From positions 1-44,178 of the IMG/VR virus record IMGVR_UViG_3300022918_000018: a stretch of 44,178 nucleotides of DNA; one strand, 5' to 3'. Below, in pieces: positions 1 to 8,656 of the stretch. Each line of letters opens with the position of its first letter. Positions within the stretch are counted from its first letter, which is position 1. Source of the DNA: a virus. The position numbers and the translations under genes were made by a program. The notes beneath the pieces are model-generated. The model did no database searches. It was given only the letters and a program-made list of their open reading frames with translations, and was not told where the DNA came from.

Positions 1-2
1 CT

Positions 3-836
3 ACGCCAGACGGATCGCCTTTGTTAAGCAATCAGCAATCTGAGAATTATCCGAATTTGTTTGATACGATGTATGTAAATAAAAATATTGTTTACGATTC
101 AAACTATCTTTCTTTCGAACCTAAAGATCAGTATGTTCAGGTTTATAAAAATATGTGGATCAATCCTGAATTTTATAAAACAGTTTACGGGAAAATTGCT
201 GTTGCCAATACACATGAACGTGGTAAATATTTGTATAGCGATCTGAATTTGCTTTTGGTACAACAAATCATAGAGACAAAAACAGGGCAGAAACTCGATC
301 AATTGGCTAAAGGAATTTATAGTGAATTGGTGATTTCAAAAATTGGATACAATCCGCTAAAATGGACTTCGGAGGAAAATGTAATGCCAACCGAAATTGA
401 TAATTTTTTCAGAAAAGATACGATCAAAGGTTATGTGCACGATGAAGCAGCGGCTATTTTGGGAGGAGTTTCAGGAAATGCAGGTTTATTTGCCAATGCA
501 CAATCGATCTCGGTGATTTGCCAAATGCTTTTGAATAATGGTAAATATCACGGAAAACAAATTTTAAAGTCAAAAGTGGTAAAGGAGTTTACAAAATCGC
601 CTCTGGTAAAAAAAGGAATTTACCGCGGACTTGGTTTTGACAAACGTAAACCGGATGAATTTTACAAAAAAAATGATTTTGGACATACTGGTTTTACCGG
701 AACTTTTTTCTTTATGAATCCTGATGATAACAGGTTTTTAATCATTCTGACGAATCGCGTAAATCCAACGAGAACAAACAGATTAATGTACAAGGATGAT
801 TTTACTGCTAAAATTTGGAGGCAAATTAATAAGTAA
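3..836 (+). CDS. Serine hydrolase (beta-lactamase fold), C-terminal part
   Basis: The reading frame is open to the left edge, so this is the 3' end of a longer gene. About 277 residues are visible. They match the C-terminal half of the class C beta-lactamase/penicillin-binding fold: a YSD motif (KYLYSDLNLL), the HDEAAAILGGVSGNAG segment, and an HTG motif followed by a strand (GHTGFTGTFF) in the place of KTG. In Bacteroidota this domain is often fused behind a GH3 beta-N-acetylglucosaminidase and sits next to a DUF1343 gene, as it does here. I infer, but cannot see, that the missing upstream part is the GH3 domain. The likely role is envelope or peptidoglycan metabolism in the periplasm. It is a chromosomal flank, unrelated to the particle locus. 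Confidence 0.8.
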   Translation, partial: TPDGSPLLSNQQSENYPNLFDTMYVNKNIVYDSNYLSFEPKDQYVQVYKNMWINPEFYKTVYGKIAVANTHERGKYLYSDLNLLLVQQIIETKTGQKLDQLAKGIYSELVISKIGYNPLKWTSEENVMPTEIDNFFRKDTIKGYVHDEAAAILGGVSGNAGLFANAQSISVICQMLLNNGKYHGKQILKSKVVKEFTKSPLVKKGIYRGLGFDKRKPDEFYKKNDFGHTGFTGTFFFMNPDDNRFLIILTNRVNPTRTNRLMYKDDFTAKIWRQINK

Positions 837-843
837 AAAGGTT

Positions 844-1042
844 TGCCACTAATTGCACGAATTTTCACGAATTAAATTTTAAAAATCTGTGGGCGAAATT
901 TAAGCACTCCGGGTAGCTATCGGGATTATAGGATTAAAATGATTTTTTCTGCCACGAATTCACGAATTAGTTTATGAATGAAAGCGAAAAAAACAACCGT
1001 GAATTAAGCTAATGTATTCGGAATAATTCGTGAATTCGTGGC
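844..1042. repeat. Intergenic inverted repeat of the 'CACGAATTCACGAATTA' type
   Basis: A perfect 19-bp inverted repeat has arms at 951-969 and 1024-1042 (left arm begins GCCACGAATTC). A degenerate copy of the same words lies at 844-873. The sequence GGGTAGCTATCGGGAT follows at about 911-926. This looks like a dispersed palindromic intergenic element; that the family is dispersed elsewhere in the genome is inference. It fills most of the gap between the two flanking enzymes. Confidence 0.6.
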
Positions 1043-1085
1043 GAAAAAAAATATAATCTGTGGCAAACGAAAAAACATAAACTTT

Positions 1086-2234
1086 ATGAAAAGACTAACT
1101 ATACTATGCGTACTAATTTCAGCAGTATCTTTTGCGCAAAAAATAAAAACGGGAGCAGAAAATTATACCGCTTATCTGCCTTTATTAAAAGGAAAAACAA
1201 TTGGTATTGTCACCAACCAAACCGGTATTATCGATTCGAAAACTCATTTGGTTGATTTTCTGGTTCAGAAAAACATCAAAATCAAAACGATTTTTGCGCC
1301 TGAACATGGTTTTCGTGGTACAGCCGATGCCGGCGAACACGTATCTGATGAAATCGATTCGAAAACGGGTTTGTCTATTACTTCTCTTTACGGTAAAAGC
1401 AATAAACCAACTCCAGAGCAACTGAAAGGAATTGATATCATGGTTTTTGATTTGCAGGATGTAGGAACGCGTTTGTATACCTACGTTTCTACGATGCACA
1501 GAATTATGGAAGCTTGTGCTGAAAATAATATTCCGCTAATAGTATTAGACAGACCAAATCCGAATATTGGGATTGTAGACGGTCCGGTTTTGGATATTGC
1601 TTTTAAAAGCGGAATAGGAATGCATCCAACGCCTTTGCTTCACGGAATGACTTTGGGGGAAGAAGCCAAAATGATCAATGGTCAAAAATGGCTGAAAGAC
1701 GGCATTCAATGTAATTTGACCGTGATTCCGTGCTTGAATTATAACAGAAACGTGATGTATAGTTTGCCGGTTCGCCCTTCGCCAAATTTACCAAACGATC
1801 AGTCGATTAATTTATATGTGAGTTTGTGTCTTTTTGAAGGAACAAACGTAAGTATGGGACGCGGAACCGAAAAACAATTTCAGATTTACGGTTCGCCTTA
1901 TTTACCAAAAAGTGATTTTGCATTTACGCCCAAACCTAATTTTGGAGACAAAGATCCTTTGTACAATGGTGTAGAATGTAATGGAGAGGATTTATCGGCA
2001 GTACCGAGAATTAATAAACTCGAAATCAAATGGCTGATCAAAGCGTATCAAACTACGGCAGATAAATCGAAATTTTTCGATAAAAGAAAATTTTCTATTC
2101 GTGCAGGAAATGAAAAACTGCAACAGCAAATCGAAGCAGGAATTTCGGAACAAGAAATAAGAAACAGCTGGAAAGAAGGTTTGCAGGAATTTAAGAAAAT
2201 GAGAAAGCAGTATTTGTTTTATAGAGAGAGGTAG
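1086..2234 (+). CDS. namZ: Exo-beta-N-acetylmuramidase NamZ family (DUF1343)
   Basis: This is a 382-residue secreted protein of the DUF1343 family, whose characterised members (NamZ) release MurNAc from the non-reducing end of peptidoglycan fragments during cell-wall turnover. I start it at ATG 1086 rather than at the upstream in-frame GTG, because the ATG opens a clean signal peptide (MKRLTILCVLISAVSFAQ). Family hallmarks are visible in order: GIVTNQTGI, FAPEHGFRG, VFDLQDVGTRLYTY, VLDRPNPN and RPSPNLP. The length is normal for the family. It lies just downstream of the serine-hydrolase gene, consistent with a recycling pair, and ends at a strong terminator. It is a chromosomal neighbour of the tailocin-like locus and probably not part of it. 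Confidence 0.88.
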   Translation: MKRLTILCVLISAVSFAQKIKTGAENYTAYLPLLKGKTIGIVTNQTGIIDSKTHLVDFLVQKNIKIKTIFAPEHGFRGTADAGEHVSDEIDSKTGLSITSLYGKSNKPTPEQLKGIDIMVFDLQDVGTRLYTYVSTMHRIMEACAENNIPLIVLDRPNPNIGIVDGPVLDIAFKSGIGMHPTPLLHGMTLGEEAKMINGQKWLKDGIQCNLTVIPCLNYNRNVMYSLPVRPSPNLPNDQSINLYVSLCLFEGTNVSMGRGTEKQFQIYGSPYLPKSDFAFTPKPNFGDKDPLYNGVECNGEDLSAVPRINKLEIKWLIKAYQTTADKSKFFDKRKFSIRAGNEKLQQQIEAGISEQEIRNSWKEGLQEFKKMRKQYLFYRER

Positions 2235-2254
2235 GGTTTGGGAACTGTATTTAG

Positions 2255-2285
2255 AAAAGGGAATAGTATTTTACTATTCCCTTTT
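2255..2285 (+). terminator. Terminator after namZ
   Basis: A perfect 14-bp hairpin (arms AAAAGGGAATAGTA at 2255-2268 and its complement at 2272-2285) has a 3-nt TTT loop and ends in TTTT. It separates the chromosomal flank from the oppositely oriented baseplate operon. Confidence 0.8.
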
Positions 2286-2395
2286 GGGTTAGTATGTTGA
2301 AATCAAATGATTCAAATCTTCTATTGTTGTAGAGACAAATGCGGTTCTGTTTGTAGTTTTTTTGTGGATTCATAAAAACGAATGGGAGGTTTGTT

Positions 2396-2863
2396 CTATT
2401 TTTCCATATTATATTTTGGATCAATTGTAATGAGTAACTTTTTTAAAAGTTGTATTAATCGATTTCTTATAGACTTTAAAATCAAGGTCATTGCATCGAA
2501 ATTTTCTACTTCTTTTTTTGTCTTTATAGCAATAATATTACTGATGATCGAAATACCATCGCTTACAATAAGTAAATCCATTACTATCGTTACACACCAG
2601 TTAAAGTCATAATCAAGTCCCTTACTCATTAAGGCCAAAGCTGTTGGTATTACCAATACGGCTAATTTGGAAACAAACCCTACAGCTAGTTTTTTAAAAC
2701 TAAATTTGTTATTTAAAACTATGGTTTTTATAATGCCCAGAAAAGTATCCATTACCATTAAATAAAATAGCACTTTTACAATTCCGGTATCTATTTCTAA
2801 ATAAATAAAAATAGCATACAGTAATAGTTTTAATTCATTTAAATATTCTGAAAATTTATACAT
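2396..2863 (-). CDS. Phage holin family protein
   Basis: A 155-residue protein with three or four hydrophobic segments, at about residues 12-36 (LLLYAIFIYLEIDTG...), 45-52, 62-80 (SKLAVLVIPTALALMS) and 90-110, ending in a basic tail. The pattern and the YLMVMDTFLGIIKT segment resemble the toxin-secretion/phage-lysis holin family (holin_4-like). It would oligomerise in the inner membrane and release the endolysin. It is the last gene of the baseplate operon, about 90 nt after the collar/Fn3 protein, and is separated from the M15 endolysin by the whole baseplate module. The family call is by membrane pattern; a membrane role is secure, holin function is likely. Confidence 0.7.
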   Translation of the reverse strand: MYKFSEYLNELKLLLYAIFIYLEIDTGIVKVLFYLMVMDTFLGIIKTIVLNNKFSFKKLAVGFVSKLAVLVIPTALALMSKGLDYDFNWCVTIVMDLLIVSDGISIISNIIAIKTKKEVENFDAMTLILKSIRNRLIQLLKKLLITIDPKYNMEK

Positions 2864-2899
2864 GATCGGTTTTTTTATAGGTTTGAGGTTTTTATAAGA

Positions 2900-2931
2900 A
2901 ATCTTTTGGGGGTTTTATGCCCCAAAAGATT
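2900..2931 (-). terminator. Intercistronic hairpin before the holin gene
   Basis: A perfect 12-bp inverted repeat (AATCTTTTGGGG at 2900-2911, complement at 2920-2931, 8-nt loop) lies between the stop of the tail collar protein and the holin start. On the minus strand it is followed by TTTCTTATAAAAA, a poor U-tract. It could be a leaky terminator lowering holin expression, or an RNA-stability hairpin. Confidence 0.5.
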
Positions 2932-2952
2932 ACTGGTAATTATAAATTGTTT

Positions 2953-4503
2953 TTATAGTAGGTTAGTTTTTACTCGTATAGTATTACTTGAACCTGATAT
3001 GTTTGCTGCCGCATCTTGTGATCTTACACAAAAATTATAAGATGAGCTTCTGGATAATCCATTAACAGTATAAAATGGTGCATTATTTATCGTTGCAAAT
3101 AAAATATCGTCTTTATAGATCAGATAATTAGTGATGCCTACATCATTATATGTTGGTACCCAGGATAAATCAACAAATGTGGCACCCACTTTTTGTGCTA
3201 TTAAATTTGGCGGTGTTGTTAATGCAGTTGTAGCAAGTGAACGGCCTGTATATTCTATGAATTCTACTACTTTGTAAGGATTAAGATTAGATACCGAAAA
3301 TTCAATATTTGGTGAATTTAAAACCTTTTCAACTGATTCTAAATTTTCACCTAATTCTTTCTGTCCTGTCGAAATAATTAATCTTCCTGCAGTTCCTTGA
3401 GAAGTGTTTTCACCACGTGTATATCCGTCTACAGGTACGGGAACGGAAATATTTGAAGATTTTGACCCACCTAATCCCCCTACAGTATTAAACTCGCTTT
3501 GTCTGATATCTATACCAACTGGCATTCTTCCTCTCAATGGCACATATTCTTCCCAACCTTCAGGAAAGGGAGCGGCTTTGCCCCAAATAGCAATCATCCC
3601 GATAGGTACTGCTGTTGCAGGTTTTTCTTCTAAATCTTTGATGCGATTAATAAGGGACTCGATTAGTGTATTGCTTTTAGTAACCTGATTTGAACTGTCT
3701 ACAACTAGCAGAGAACCAGTAGAATTGGATGAACTGATATTGTTTAAATATACTTTTCCTCCAATATTTGTATTTTCCCAATCTGGACCATAGTTTAAAG
3801 TAAGACTTTTAGGAGATTGATTACTACCATCTACCAATGCTCTGCCTAAAGCTGATCCCAGTCTAAAATCTGTAACTCTTACATTGGCTGTAGCAGATTC
3901 TTTTATATCCAATTTTGATAATTTATAAGAGCCCAAATCCAAATCTCCTTCCATTGGTTTTGATCCATTAAGAGGAAGATAGGTTTGATTGATTCTATTG
4001 ATATCTGTCTTAATTGAATTAATATTTGCTTCAATTGTCTTAATAATTCCTTCAATTGTCTGAATATCTTTAATGGTTATAAAAGCAGGATCACTCAAAT
4101 CATAATAATGTACAGCTAATGCATCAGTGATGGGAGGAGATACGGGACGATTTGCATACTCTGTATCACTGATGTATTGTGCTTCATAATCAAAATAAGC
4201 AGTTTGAGATTCTCCGTTTCCGTATGTTAAATTTGTGCCTGTTCTGGTAGTTTTTAGGTAACCAGTGTTATCCTCTTTTTTAATAGGATATAATATTCCT
4301 TTTATTTCTCCGTCCTGATGGATGATCGCCCAACCGGTTGTTGTTTTTGTTGCATGAGCTACGATGTAGTTTTTGCCGGGCTCGATTCCTAAATGACTTT
4401 TAAAAGCTTCAAATAATTCAGATCTGTATGCAGTTTGAAGTCTTTCCAGAGTTTCTTGTTCTAGAGGAAAACCTCCTGGATGAGTAAAATTTACTTGTTT
4501 CAT
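2953..4503 (-). CDS. Tail collar / fibre-like protein with fibronectin III domain
   Basis: 516 residues. The N-terminus (to about residue 130) is a module that recalls Bacteroidota phage and tailocin tail proteins. Around residues 155-290 there is coiled or beta-rich stalk sequence (NINSIKTDINRINQTYLPLN). Residues ~298-345 look like a phage tail-collar domain (PIGMIAIWGKAAPFPEGWEEYV...RGRMPVGID). The last ~85 residues are a fibronectin type III domain (PPNLIAQKVGATFVDLSWVP ... YNFCVRSQDAAANISG). It follows the I-like wedge gene, the usual place for a receptor-binding or short-fibre component. It does not carry the N-terminal module shared by the three fibres at 28.8-36.7 kb, so it is a separate fibre class. 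Confidence 0.75.
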   Translation of the reverse strand: MKQVNFTHPGGFPLEQETLERLQTAYRSELFEAFKSHLGIEPGKNYIVAHATKTTTGWAIIHQDGEIKGILYPIKKEDNTGYLKTTRTGTNLTYGNGESQTAYFDYEAQYISDTEYANRPVSPPITDALAVHYYDLSDPAFITIKDIQTIEGIIKTIEANINSIKTDINRINQTYLPLNGSKPMEGDLDLGSYKLSKLDIKESATANVRVTDFRLGSALGRALVDGSNQSPKSLTLNYGPDWENTNIGGKVYLNNISSSNSTGSLLVVDSSNQVTKSNTLIESLINRIKDLEEKPATAVPIGMIAIWGKAAPFPEGWEEYVPLRGRMPVGIDIRQSEFNTVGGLGGSKSSNISVPVPVDGYTRGENTSQGTAGRLIISTGQKELGENLESVEKVLNSPNIEFSVSNLNPYKVVEFIEYTGRSLATTALTTPPNLIAQKVGATFVDLSWVPTYNDVGITNYLIYKDDILFATINNAPFYTVNGLSRSSSYNFCVRSQDAAANISGSSNTIRVKTNLL

Positions 4504-4566
4504 TTTGATGTATTTAAATGTCTGTTGTTTTTATTTTTTTGTGGTTTAGAATGCTCTATTTTTATT

Positions 4567-5241
4567 TCAGGTTTTATTTTTATCTTTTTCTGAATAAGAA
4601 TAGGTTTCATAACTCTTTCCTGCGAGTTTATAAAAGTTAAGGAGATCGTTGTATTTCTTGTCTGTAACATTTATAGCTTCTGTGTTTGATACAGTTCCTT
4701 CTTTCTTTGGTTGGCTAAGTATTGTTCTATTCGTTATTAGATTTTCAGGGACAAATACTCTGAAATTGGCATAATTTATTTGGGTATAATCTGTACGATG
4801 GGCCAGATAAACAGGTTTATTGTTTTTATTTTTTTTATATTCCTCACGAGTATATACTTCTAATTGAGGAATCATCAAAGGCCCATCCACGATAGTGCCA
4901 TCTGATAAAGTAATCTTTGGTTCGTAATACTCTTTGTGCAGATACACATATTGGATGGTAGGTTTAACCGATTCGTCTATATAAATTAATCCGTCTGATC
5001 TTTTTTGTCTTGTGCTTGCATTGGGATTGTAATTTTTATCGGGATTAAAAGTTTCGTTCAATACTTTTTCCAGATAAATGACCTGACCTGTATGCTGCAT
5101 TTTATAAAGAATCTCTTCGTAAATTGTATGAAGCGGAGTCAGTAAAACATCGAGCCAGTCAATATGAGTTTTTTTTCTAAGAATAGGAGGGACGAGCCAT
5201 AACAATAGCTTTTCCCATTTTAAAACAGTGTATTTGTTCAT
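4567..5241 (-). CDS. Baseplate wedge protein, gpI-like by position
   Basis: 224 residues, no signal peptide or membrane segment. The N-terminus (EKLLLWLVPPILRKKTHIDWLDVLLTPLHTIYEEI read in pieces) has the hydrophobic helix pattern seen in small wedge proteins encoded right after J in contractile tails (P2 gpI position). It starts 15 nt after the J stop and is followed by the collar protein. The family is not recognised from motifs alone; the role is inferred from order. It is lysine- and tyrosine-rich, with a charged C-terminal tail. Confidence 0.5.
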   Translation of the reverse strand: MNKYTVLKWEKLLLWLVPPILRKKTHIDWLDVLLTPLHTIYEEILYKMQHTGQVIYLEKVLNETFNPDKNYNPNASTRQKRSDGLIYIDESVKPTIQYVYLHKEYYEPKITLSDGTIVDGPLMIPQLEVYTREEYKKNKNNKPVYLAHRTDYTQINYANFRVFVPENLITNRTILSQPKKEGTVSNTEAINVTDKKYNDLLNFYKLAGKSYETYSYSEKDKNKT

Positions 5242-5256
5242 TGTATCTATATTAGG

Positions 5257-6363
5257 CTATTGTTTATCTCTGTAAAATGTGTAAGGAATATAGTTTACCT
5301 CAAACTCAAGGGTATCCATATCAAAATAACCGGCTTTTGGAATAAAATATTCGATGTTGGTTGCATCAGTAATTGTAGGATTCTGAGCATCATTTGGATT
5401 TTTTGCCACAGAAGTCTGAACCTTGCTCAGAATTGGAATTTTAACTCCTTCTGCTTTTTGAATATCATCAACAAGATATGTTTTGACAAAAGCACCATTG
5501 AATTCAATGTTTTTCAAATGTTCCCTAACAGCATTTATTACTGGAAATTCTTCTTCGTCGACTATTAAGGAGCCATTTTTTTCATTTAAAGGATCTGTTG
5601 CTAATGCCAATTCGTATTCTGCCAGTTTTATTTTTTCCTTGTCTGATAAAAGCCTATTTAAACTTTTTAGCTGATAGTATTCAATGTCCTTTGGGTCAAT
5701 GTAAATAGTCAAAGGATCGATGTACACATTCAAATGCAATTTTAAAAGATCACCCTGATCTGATGTGATAAATACATGATTTCCTGCGTCTTTTATTTTT
5801 GCAATATATTCCTTAAAAGCAAAGAGTTCATTTGGTACATCGATTCTCGAAATTTTATCACCTTTTACAGTAGCTACTTTTATAAAAACAACTCCAACTT
5901 TATTATGAAAATAATCTGAGAATATTTCTTCTGGTTTTTTGTTGGGATCAAGCACTGTTTCTAAATCTATTTCGCTTACCGCACAATGTTTGATTATTTT
6001 AGCTTCTTCAATTTGTGTTTCTGAAAGTTTTGAGGTATCAAACTGATACGAACCTTCTTTCCAGATCAGCGACATTCGATTGCTTGAATCCGGATCTATC
6101 GACATTCCGTTGCTTGAATCCGTATCTATCGGCATTCCGTAATGAAAATTCAAAGCCTGTTCGCGATACCAGTTTAGTGTATGCGGCCTTGAAATCAGGG
6201 CATTTTTTTCGACTATTTTTTCGTGAATCCAAATCGCAGTAGCGACTATATTGATCCAAAGTTTCCAAATCGCAGCTTTTGATTCTGTTAAGCCGTTTAG
6301 AGAGGTTTGTTTCCCCTTTTCAATCAGAATTTCGTTCTGTATTTCAGCAATTGTACGTGCCAT
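5257..6363 (-). CDS. Baseplate J-like protein
   Basis: A 368-residue protein placed between the X/LysM-like protein and the gpI-like protein, as J is in P2-type baseplates. It begins ARTIAEIQNEILIEKGKQTSLNGL and contains a central alpha/beta segment with VAVREHL-like elements (FPVINAVREHLKNIEFNGAF), typical of Gp47/JayE-like wedge proteins. J forms the baseplate wedge ring that holds spike, tube and sheath in register. An insertion of DxDSSN tandem repeats after residue 75 is unusual (separate entry). About 165 nt without a gene precede it; I see no promoter of the shared type there, so it is probably read from the promoter upstream of gp25. Confidence 0.7.
   Translation of the reverse strand: MARTIAEIQNEILIEKGKQTSLNGLTESKAAIWKLWINIVATAIWIHEKIVEKNALISRPHTLNWYREQALNFHYGMPIDTDSSNGMSIDPDSSNRMSLIWKEGSYQFDTSKLSETQIEEAKIIKHCAVSEIDLETVLDPNKKPEEIFSDYFHNKVGVVFIKVATVKGDKISRIDVPNELFAFKEYIAKIKDAGNHVFITSDQGDLLKLHLNVYIDPLTIYIDPKDIEYYQLKSLNRLLSDKEKIKLAEYELALATDPLNEKNGSLIVDEEEFPVINAVREHLKNIEFNGAFVKTYLVDDIQKAEGVKIPILSKVQTSVAKNPNDAQNPTITDATNIEYFIPKAGYFDMDTLEFEVNYIPYTFYRDKQ
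6070..6138 (-). repeat. In-frame 30-bp tandem repeat inside the J gene
   Basis: Two 30-bp units (6109-6138 and 6079-6108) differ at only a few positions and are followed by a partial third. They encode GMPIDTDSSN, GMSIDPDSSN and RMS at residues ~76-98. The flanking protein reads smoothly across (HYGMP ... SLIWKEG), so the units look like an expansion inserted in the family's usual sequence. Confidence 0.8.
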
Positions 6364-6529
6364 ATTTTAAATTTTTACTATAGATTAGCCTGTAAGACAT
6401 GTGTAAAATGCTTATAGATAATTGTTTATGTTTTTTGTAAATACTACAGGAGCGTAGTTTTCTTTTTAGAGATTTCTAAAAAAACAGGTGTCAGTTATAA
6501 CCCGTATTTTTGGTAATTATAGTGAAGGA

Positions 6530-6862
6530 CTAATAAATGATAAAATCATCTTCGATAATCATGTAATCAATTCCGGAAAAGTTATCCAGTAAATATTGTT
6601 CTTCGTCTGTAATCGCAGTTGCAGGTTTTAAATTTCGGGCATTGTAATATTCTACAATATCTTTTTTAAAGGCTTCGCGGCCAATTTTTAAATCTTCGTA
6701 AACAGAAATGTCATCTGTAAGGTTAAATTGATCGTTGTCTTCTAAAATATCGAATACTTTTTCGATACTTCCGTATTCCTGTAAAGAGATGTCAAAAATG
6801 TTTTGGTTTTCTTGTGGTTTAATAGTTTCCATCGATTCTAATGTTTTGTAAATCGTTGACAT
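6530..6862 (-). CDS. Tail protein X / LysM-like baseplate protein
   Basis: 110 residues. The middle part (NIFDISLQEYGSIEKVFDILEDNDQFNLTDDI) has the LysM-like pattern of small tail proteins such as P2 gpX: a 'D-I-x-x-x-x-Y-G' turn, then a helix, then N/D-x-L-T-D. Such proteins bridge hub and tube in contractile tails. The gene overlaps the end of the gp25-like gene by 44 nt, which supports co-translation. Family level is likely, exact role inferred. Confidence 0.6.
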   Translation of the reverse strand: MSTIYKTLESMETIKPQENQNIFDISLQEYGSIEKVFDILEDNDQFNLTDDISVYEDLKIGREAFKKDIVEYYNARNLKPATAITDEEQYLLDNFSGIDYMIIEDDFIIY

Positions 6863-7106
6863 CTAATGTTTTTACATAAAAATTGTCATACGATAATTGT
6901 TTGTCTATTTCGTTTTCTAGTCTTAGCCTGGAGGTTACATCCGGGCTGTTGATGTATTTTTTTATTCCTACTCCAAGAATAGGAAACTCTTTATAACTTC
7001 CTTTCTGGCTTAACAATAGATGTTCTATGTTTTGCTGATCTGCCTCTTTAATGGCAAAATCTCCATTTGTAATTAACAAGTCTTCATCTATGATAAAATC
7101 TTTCAT
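6819..7106 (-). CDS. gp25/gpW-like baseplate wedge protein
   Basis: 95 residues with the gp25/W core: an N-terminal 'DEDLLITNGDFAI', a central 'QNIEHLLLSQKGSYKEFPILGVGI' (the 'Q-x-I-x-x-L-L-x-x-x-x-G-x-x-x-x-x-P-x-x-G-V-G' pattern), then a basic helix. In T4, P2 and T6SS (TssE) this protein nucleates the sheath on the baseplate. It is the first gene of the baseplate operon, about 85 nt from the shared-type promoter at 7193-7258. Confidence 0.85.
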   Translation of the reverse strand: MKDFIIDEDLLITNGDFAIKEADQQNIEHLLLSQKGSYKEFPILGVGIKKYINSPDVTSRLRLENEIDKQLSYDNFYVKTLDVNDLQNIRIDGNY

Positions 7107-7192
7107 ATGTCGTTATTATTTATTGTTTATTAATTAAAATCTCTTTTGAATCTGCGCGCCATATCCAAAAAAAGATGTTTTATTTGATACTG

Positions 7193-7258
7193 TAAAAATA
7201 AGCTTTGCTTACGCCTTAATCAAGATTTTTAAAGCTTAGTAATCAGTAGTTTCAGTAA
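7193..7258 (-). promoter_or_regulatory. Shared-type promoter P1 (baseplate operon)
   Basis: The activator-like element TTACTGAAACTACTG (7244-7258, minus) ends 43 bp upstream of a -7 box TATTTTTA (7193-7200). A TTG 20 bp before the box can act as a -33 element. The 7-bp inverted repeat TGTAAAA-N5-TTTTACA (7261-7279) lies just upstream. It drives gp25, X, J, I-like, collar and holin genes. Confidence 0.75.
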
Positions 7259-7316
7259 GTTGTAAAAGTCATTTTTACAGTTTGTTTTTTGATGCTTTTT
7301 TGGTTGAAAAAGTATT

Positions 7317-7649
7317 TTAAACCGCAGGAATAATCAGGCTGGTAATAATTTGAATAATCATTTTTATAATATTATTTTTAATGGTATTCAGTTTTATTTT
7401 TGATATTCCGGCAGTTTGTAATGCTTGTAGTACGGTTAAGTCTAACTGACTTTTTAAAAGCCATTCAAATTCTTCTTCGGTTAAGTCACCGGATGAATAA
7501 AGAAGAATCCAGCGTTCCAGTTTTTCTGTAGAAGTTTGAAAAAAAGCAGCCAGGTCTTTTTCTAATTGAGGTTTGATATCCTTATAACTATTTGCTATAA
7601 TTGCTTTTAGTTCCTTTTTTAAGTTTTCTATCACTTTATCTTTGTCCAT
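7317..7649 (-). CDS. Small protein of the lysis operon, hydrophobic C-terminus
   Basis: 110 residues. The first ~80 are charged and helical (DKVIENLKKELKAIIAN... WILLYSSGDLTEEEFEWLLKSQ). The last ~25 are strongly hydrophobic (IIKMIIQIITSLIIPAV). It starts 4 nt after the lipoprotein gene. A C-terminal membrane-associated helix in an endolysin operon suggests a lysis accessory or holin/antiholin-like role, but I do not recognise the family. Confidence 0.55.
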   Translation of the reverse strand: MDKDKVIENLKKELKAIIANSYKDIKPQLEKDLAAFFQTSTEKLERWILLYSSGDLTEEEFEWLLKSQLDLTVLQALQTAGISKIKLNTIKNNIIKMIIQIITSLIIPAV

Positions 7650-7653
7650 AATT

Positions 7654-8124
7654 TTAGGTGTTAAGATTTATTAAATCCAAAAGTTCCTCTTTTGATTGTT
7701 TGTCTTTTTTAATTTCATATTGTATAAGTAAATCAAAAGCTGATAGGATTTGTTTTTTAGATTCTTCTAAAAATGATTTTGATACCATGCCTTTTGTTTC
7801 CCAATGTTTAAAGAAACCTGCTAAAAGATTTTTGTCTTTATCATTCAGCATCTTCAACATTTCAAAAGTGATTTCGTTGTTTGGTTTGTTTTTTTCATAT
7901 TCGACCAATTTTTCAACGTTTAGAAATAATTTTTCAATTTCTTCCTGGTTAGCAGAATAGGGAGTCGTGGCCTTGCTGATTAATTTATCAGCTTCTACTT
8001 TTAGCTCGATCGTTTTTTCGTATGAATATTGATCGAATAGGGCAGTTCTTGTAGAGTTGCAAGAAGAAAAAACAAAACTGATTGCAATAAAAAATAGTAG
8101 GTGTTTTAATTTTAAATGTTTCAT
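7654..8124 (-). CDS. Lipoprotein of the lysis operon
   Basis: 156 residues. A lipoprotein signal (KHLLFFIAISFVFSSC, lipobox Cys at residue 21) is followed by a mostly helical, charged domain. It lies 4 nt after the endolysin gene. Phage lysis cassettes of Gram-negative bacteria often carry a lipoprotein spanin subunit; that is a possible role, but the protein is longer than usual outer-membrane spanins and has no recognisable family motif. Other possibilities are an outer-membrane adaptor or an immunity protein against the neighbouring M15 peptidase. Confidence 0.6.
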   Translation of the reverse strand: MKHLKLKHLLFFIAISFVFSSCNSTRTALFDQYSYEKTIELKVEADKLISKATTPYSANQEEIEKLFLNVEKLVEYEKNKPNNEITFEMLKMLNDKDKNLLAGFFKHWETKGMVSKSFLEESKKQILSAFDLLIQYEIKKDKQSKEELLDLINLNT

Positions 8125-8128
8125 CTGA

Positions 8129-8611
8129 TTATTTGTATAAGATTACATAGTTTTTTCTGTCACGTTTTAGTTTACTGAGTACTTTCCAGTCGCTGTATCC
8201 TTTTTTGTCAAAGTGCGGAAGATCTTTAAAAGTTTTCCATTCTCCACCCCAGTTCCAGTTGTGTTTCTTGAAAATTCCGACACATTCCTGCCAATCTGCA
8301 ATTTGGTCACCATCCCAGTCTTTTGCGGTATCCCAGGAAGCTATTTTGCCATCTATAATCAGACAAATGTCTACCGCAAAACCATAATTGTGAATAGATT
8401 GTCCGCCTTTGGCATTCGTCACTTTTTTTCCTGGTTTGGTTCTGCCAAAAGCATAAAGATCTTCTTGTTCCTGAAAAGTTCTGAGACTTTGCGTAATGCG
8501 AACTTTAGCTCGTCCGGTTAATGCCAGATCGCATTCCTCGATGATTTTAGTAACTTCTTCCCTGACAGAAGGATGAAGCAAATCAATGTGTTTTTTTGTT
8601 GTTTGATCCAT
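8129..8611 (-). CDS. M15-family peptidase, endolysin candidate
   Basis: 160 residues from the ATG at 8611. I reject the in-frame ATG at 8674 because it falls in a hairpin and adds 21 residues with no family match. The zinc-peptidase M15 core is complete: RITQSLRTFQEQEDLYAFGR, then SIHNYGFAVDI (S-x-H-x-x-G-x-A-x-D, zinc ligands) and a late PHFD. These enzymes cut peptide stems of peptidoglycan (D,D-carboxypeptidase or L-Ala-D-Glu endopeptidase type). There is no signal peptide, so access to the wall needs a holin or particle delivery. First gene of the lysis operon, transcribed from promoter P2 with a long leader. Confidence 0.85.
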   Translation of the reverse strand: MDQTTKKHIDLLHPSVREEVTKIIEECDLALTGRAKVRITQSLRTFQEQEDLYAFGRTKPGKKVTNAKGGQSIHNYGFAVDICLIIDGKIASWDTAKDWDGDQIADWQECVGIFKKHNWNWGGEWKTFKDLPHFDKKGYSDWKVLSKLKRDRKNYVILYK

Positions 8612-8656
8612 ATTTGTATTTATTAAGATTTCAGGTTTAGAGAATAAAAAGCCTTT

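Noticed and set aside
7261-7279. TGTAAAA-N5-TTTTACA inverted repeat as the terminator of the lysis operon
   Set aside because: No U-tract follows on the minus strand and the stem is all A/T but for one pair per arm; it may be an extra regulatory site near P1 but is not a convincing terminator.
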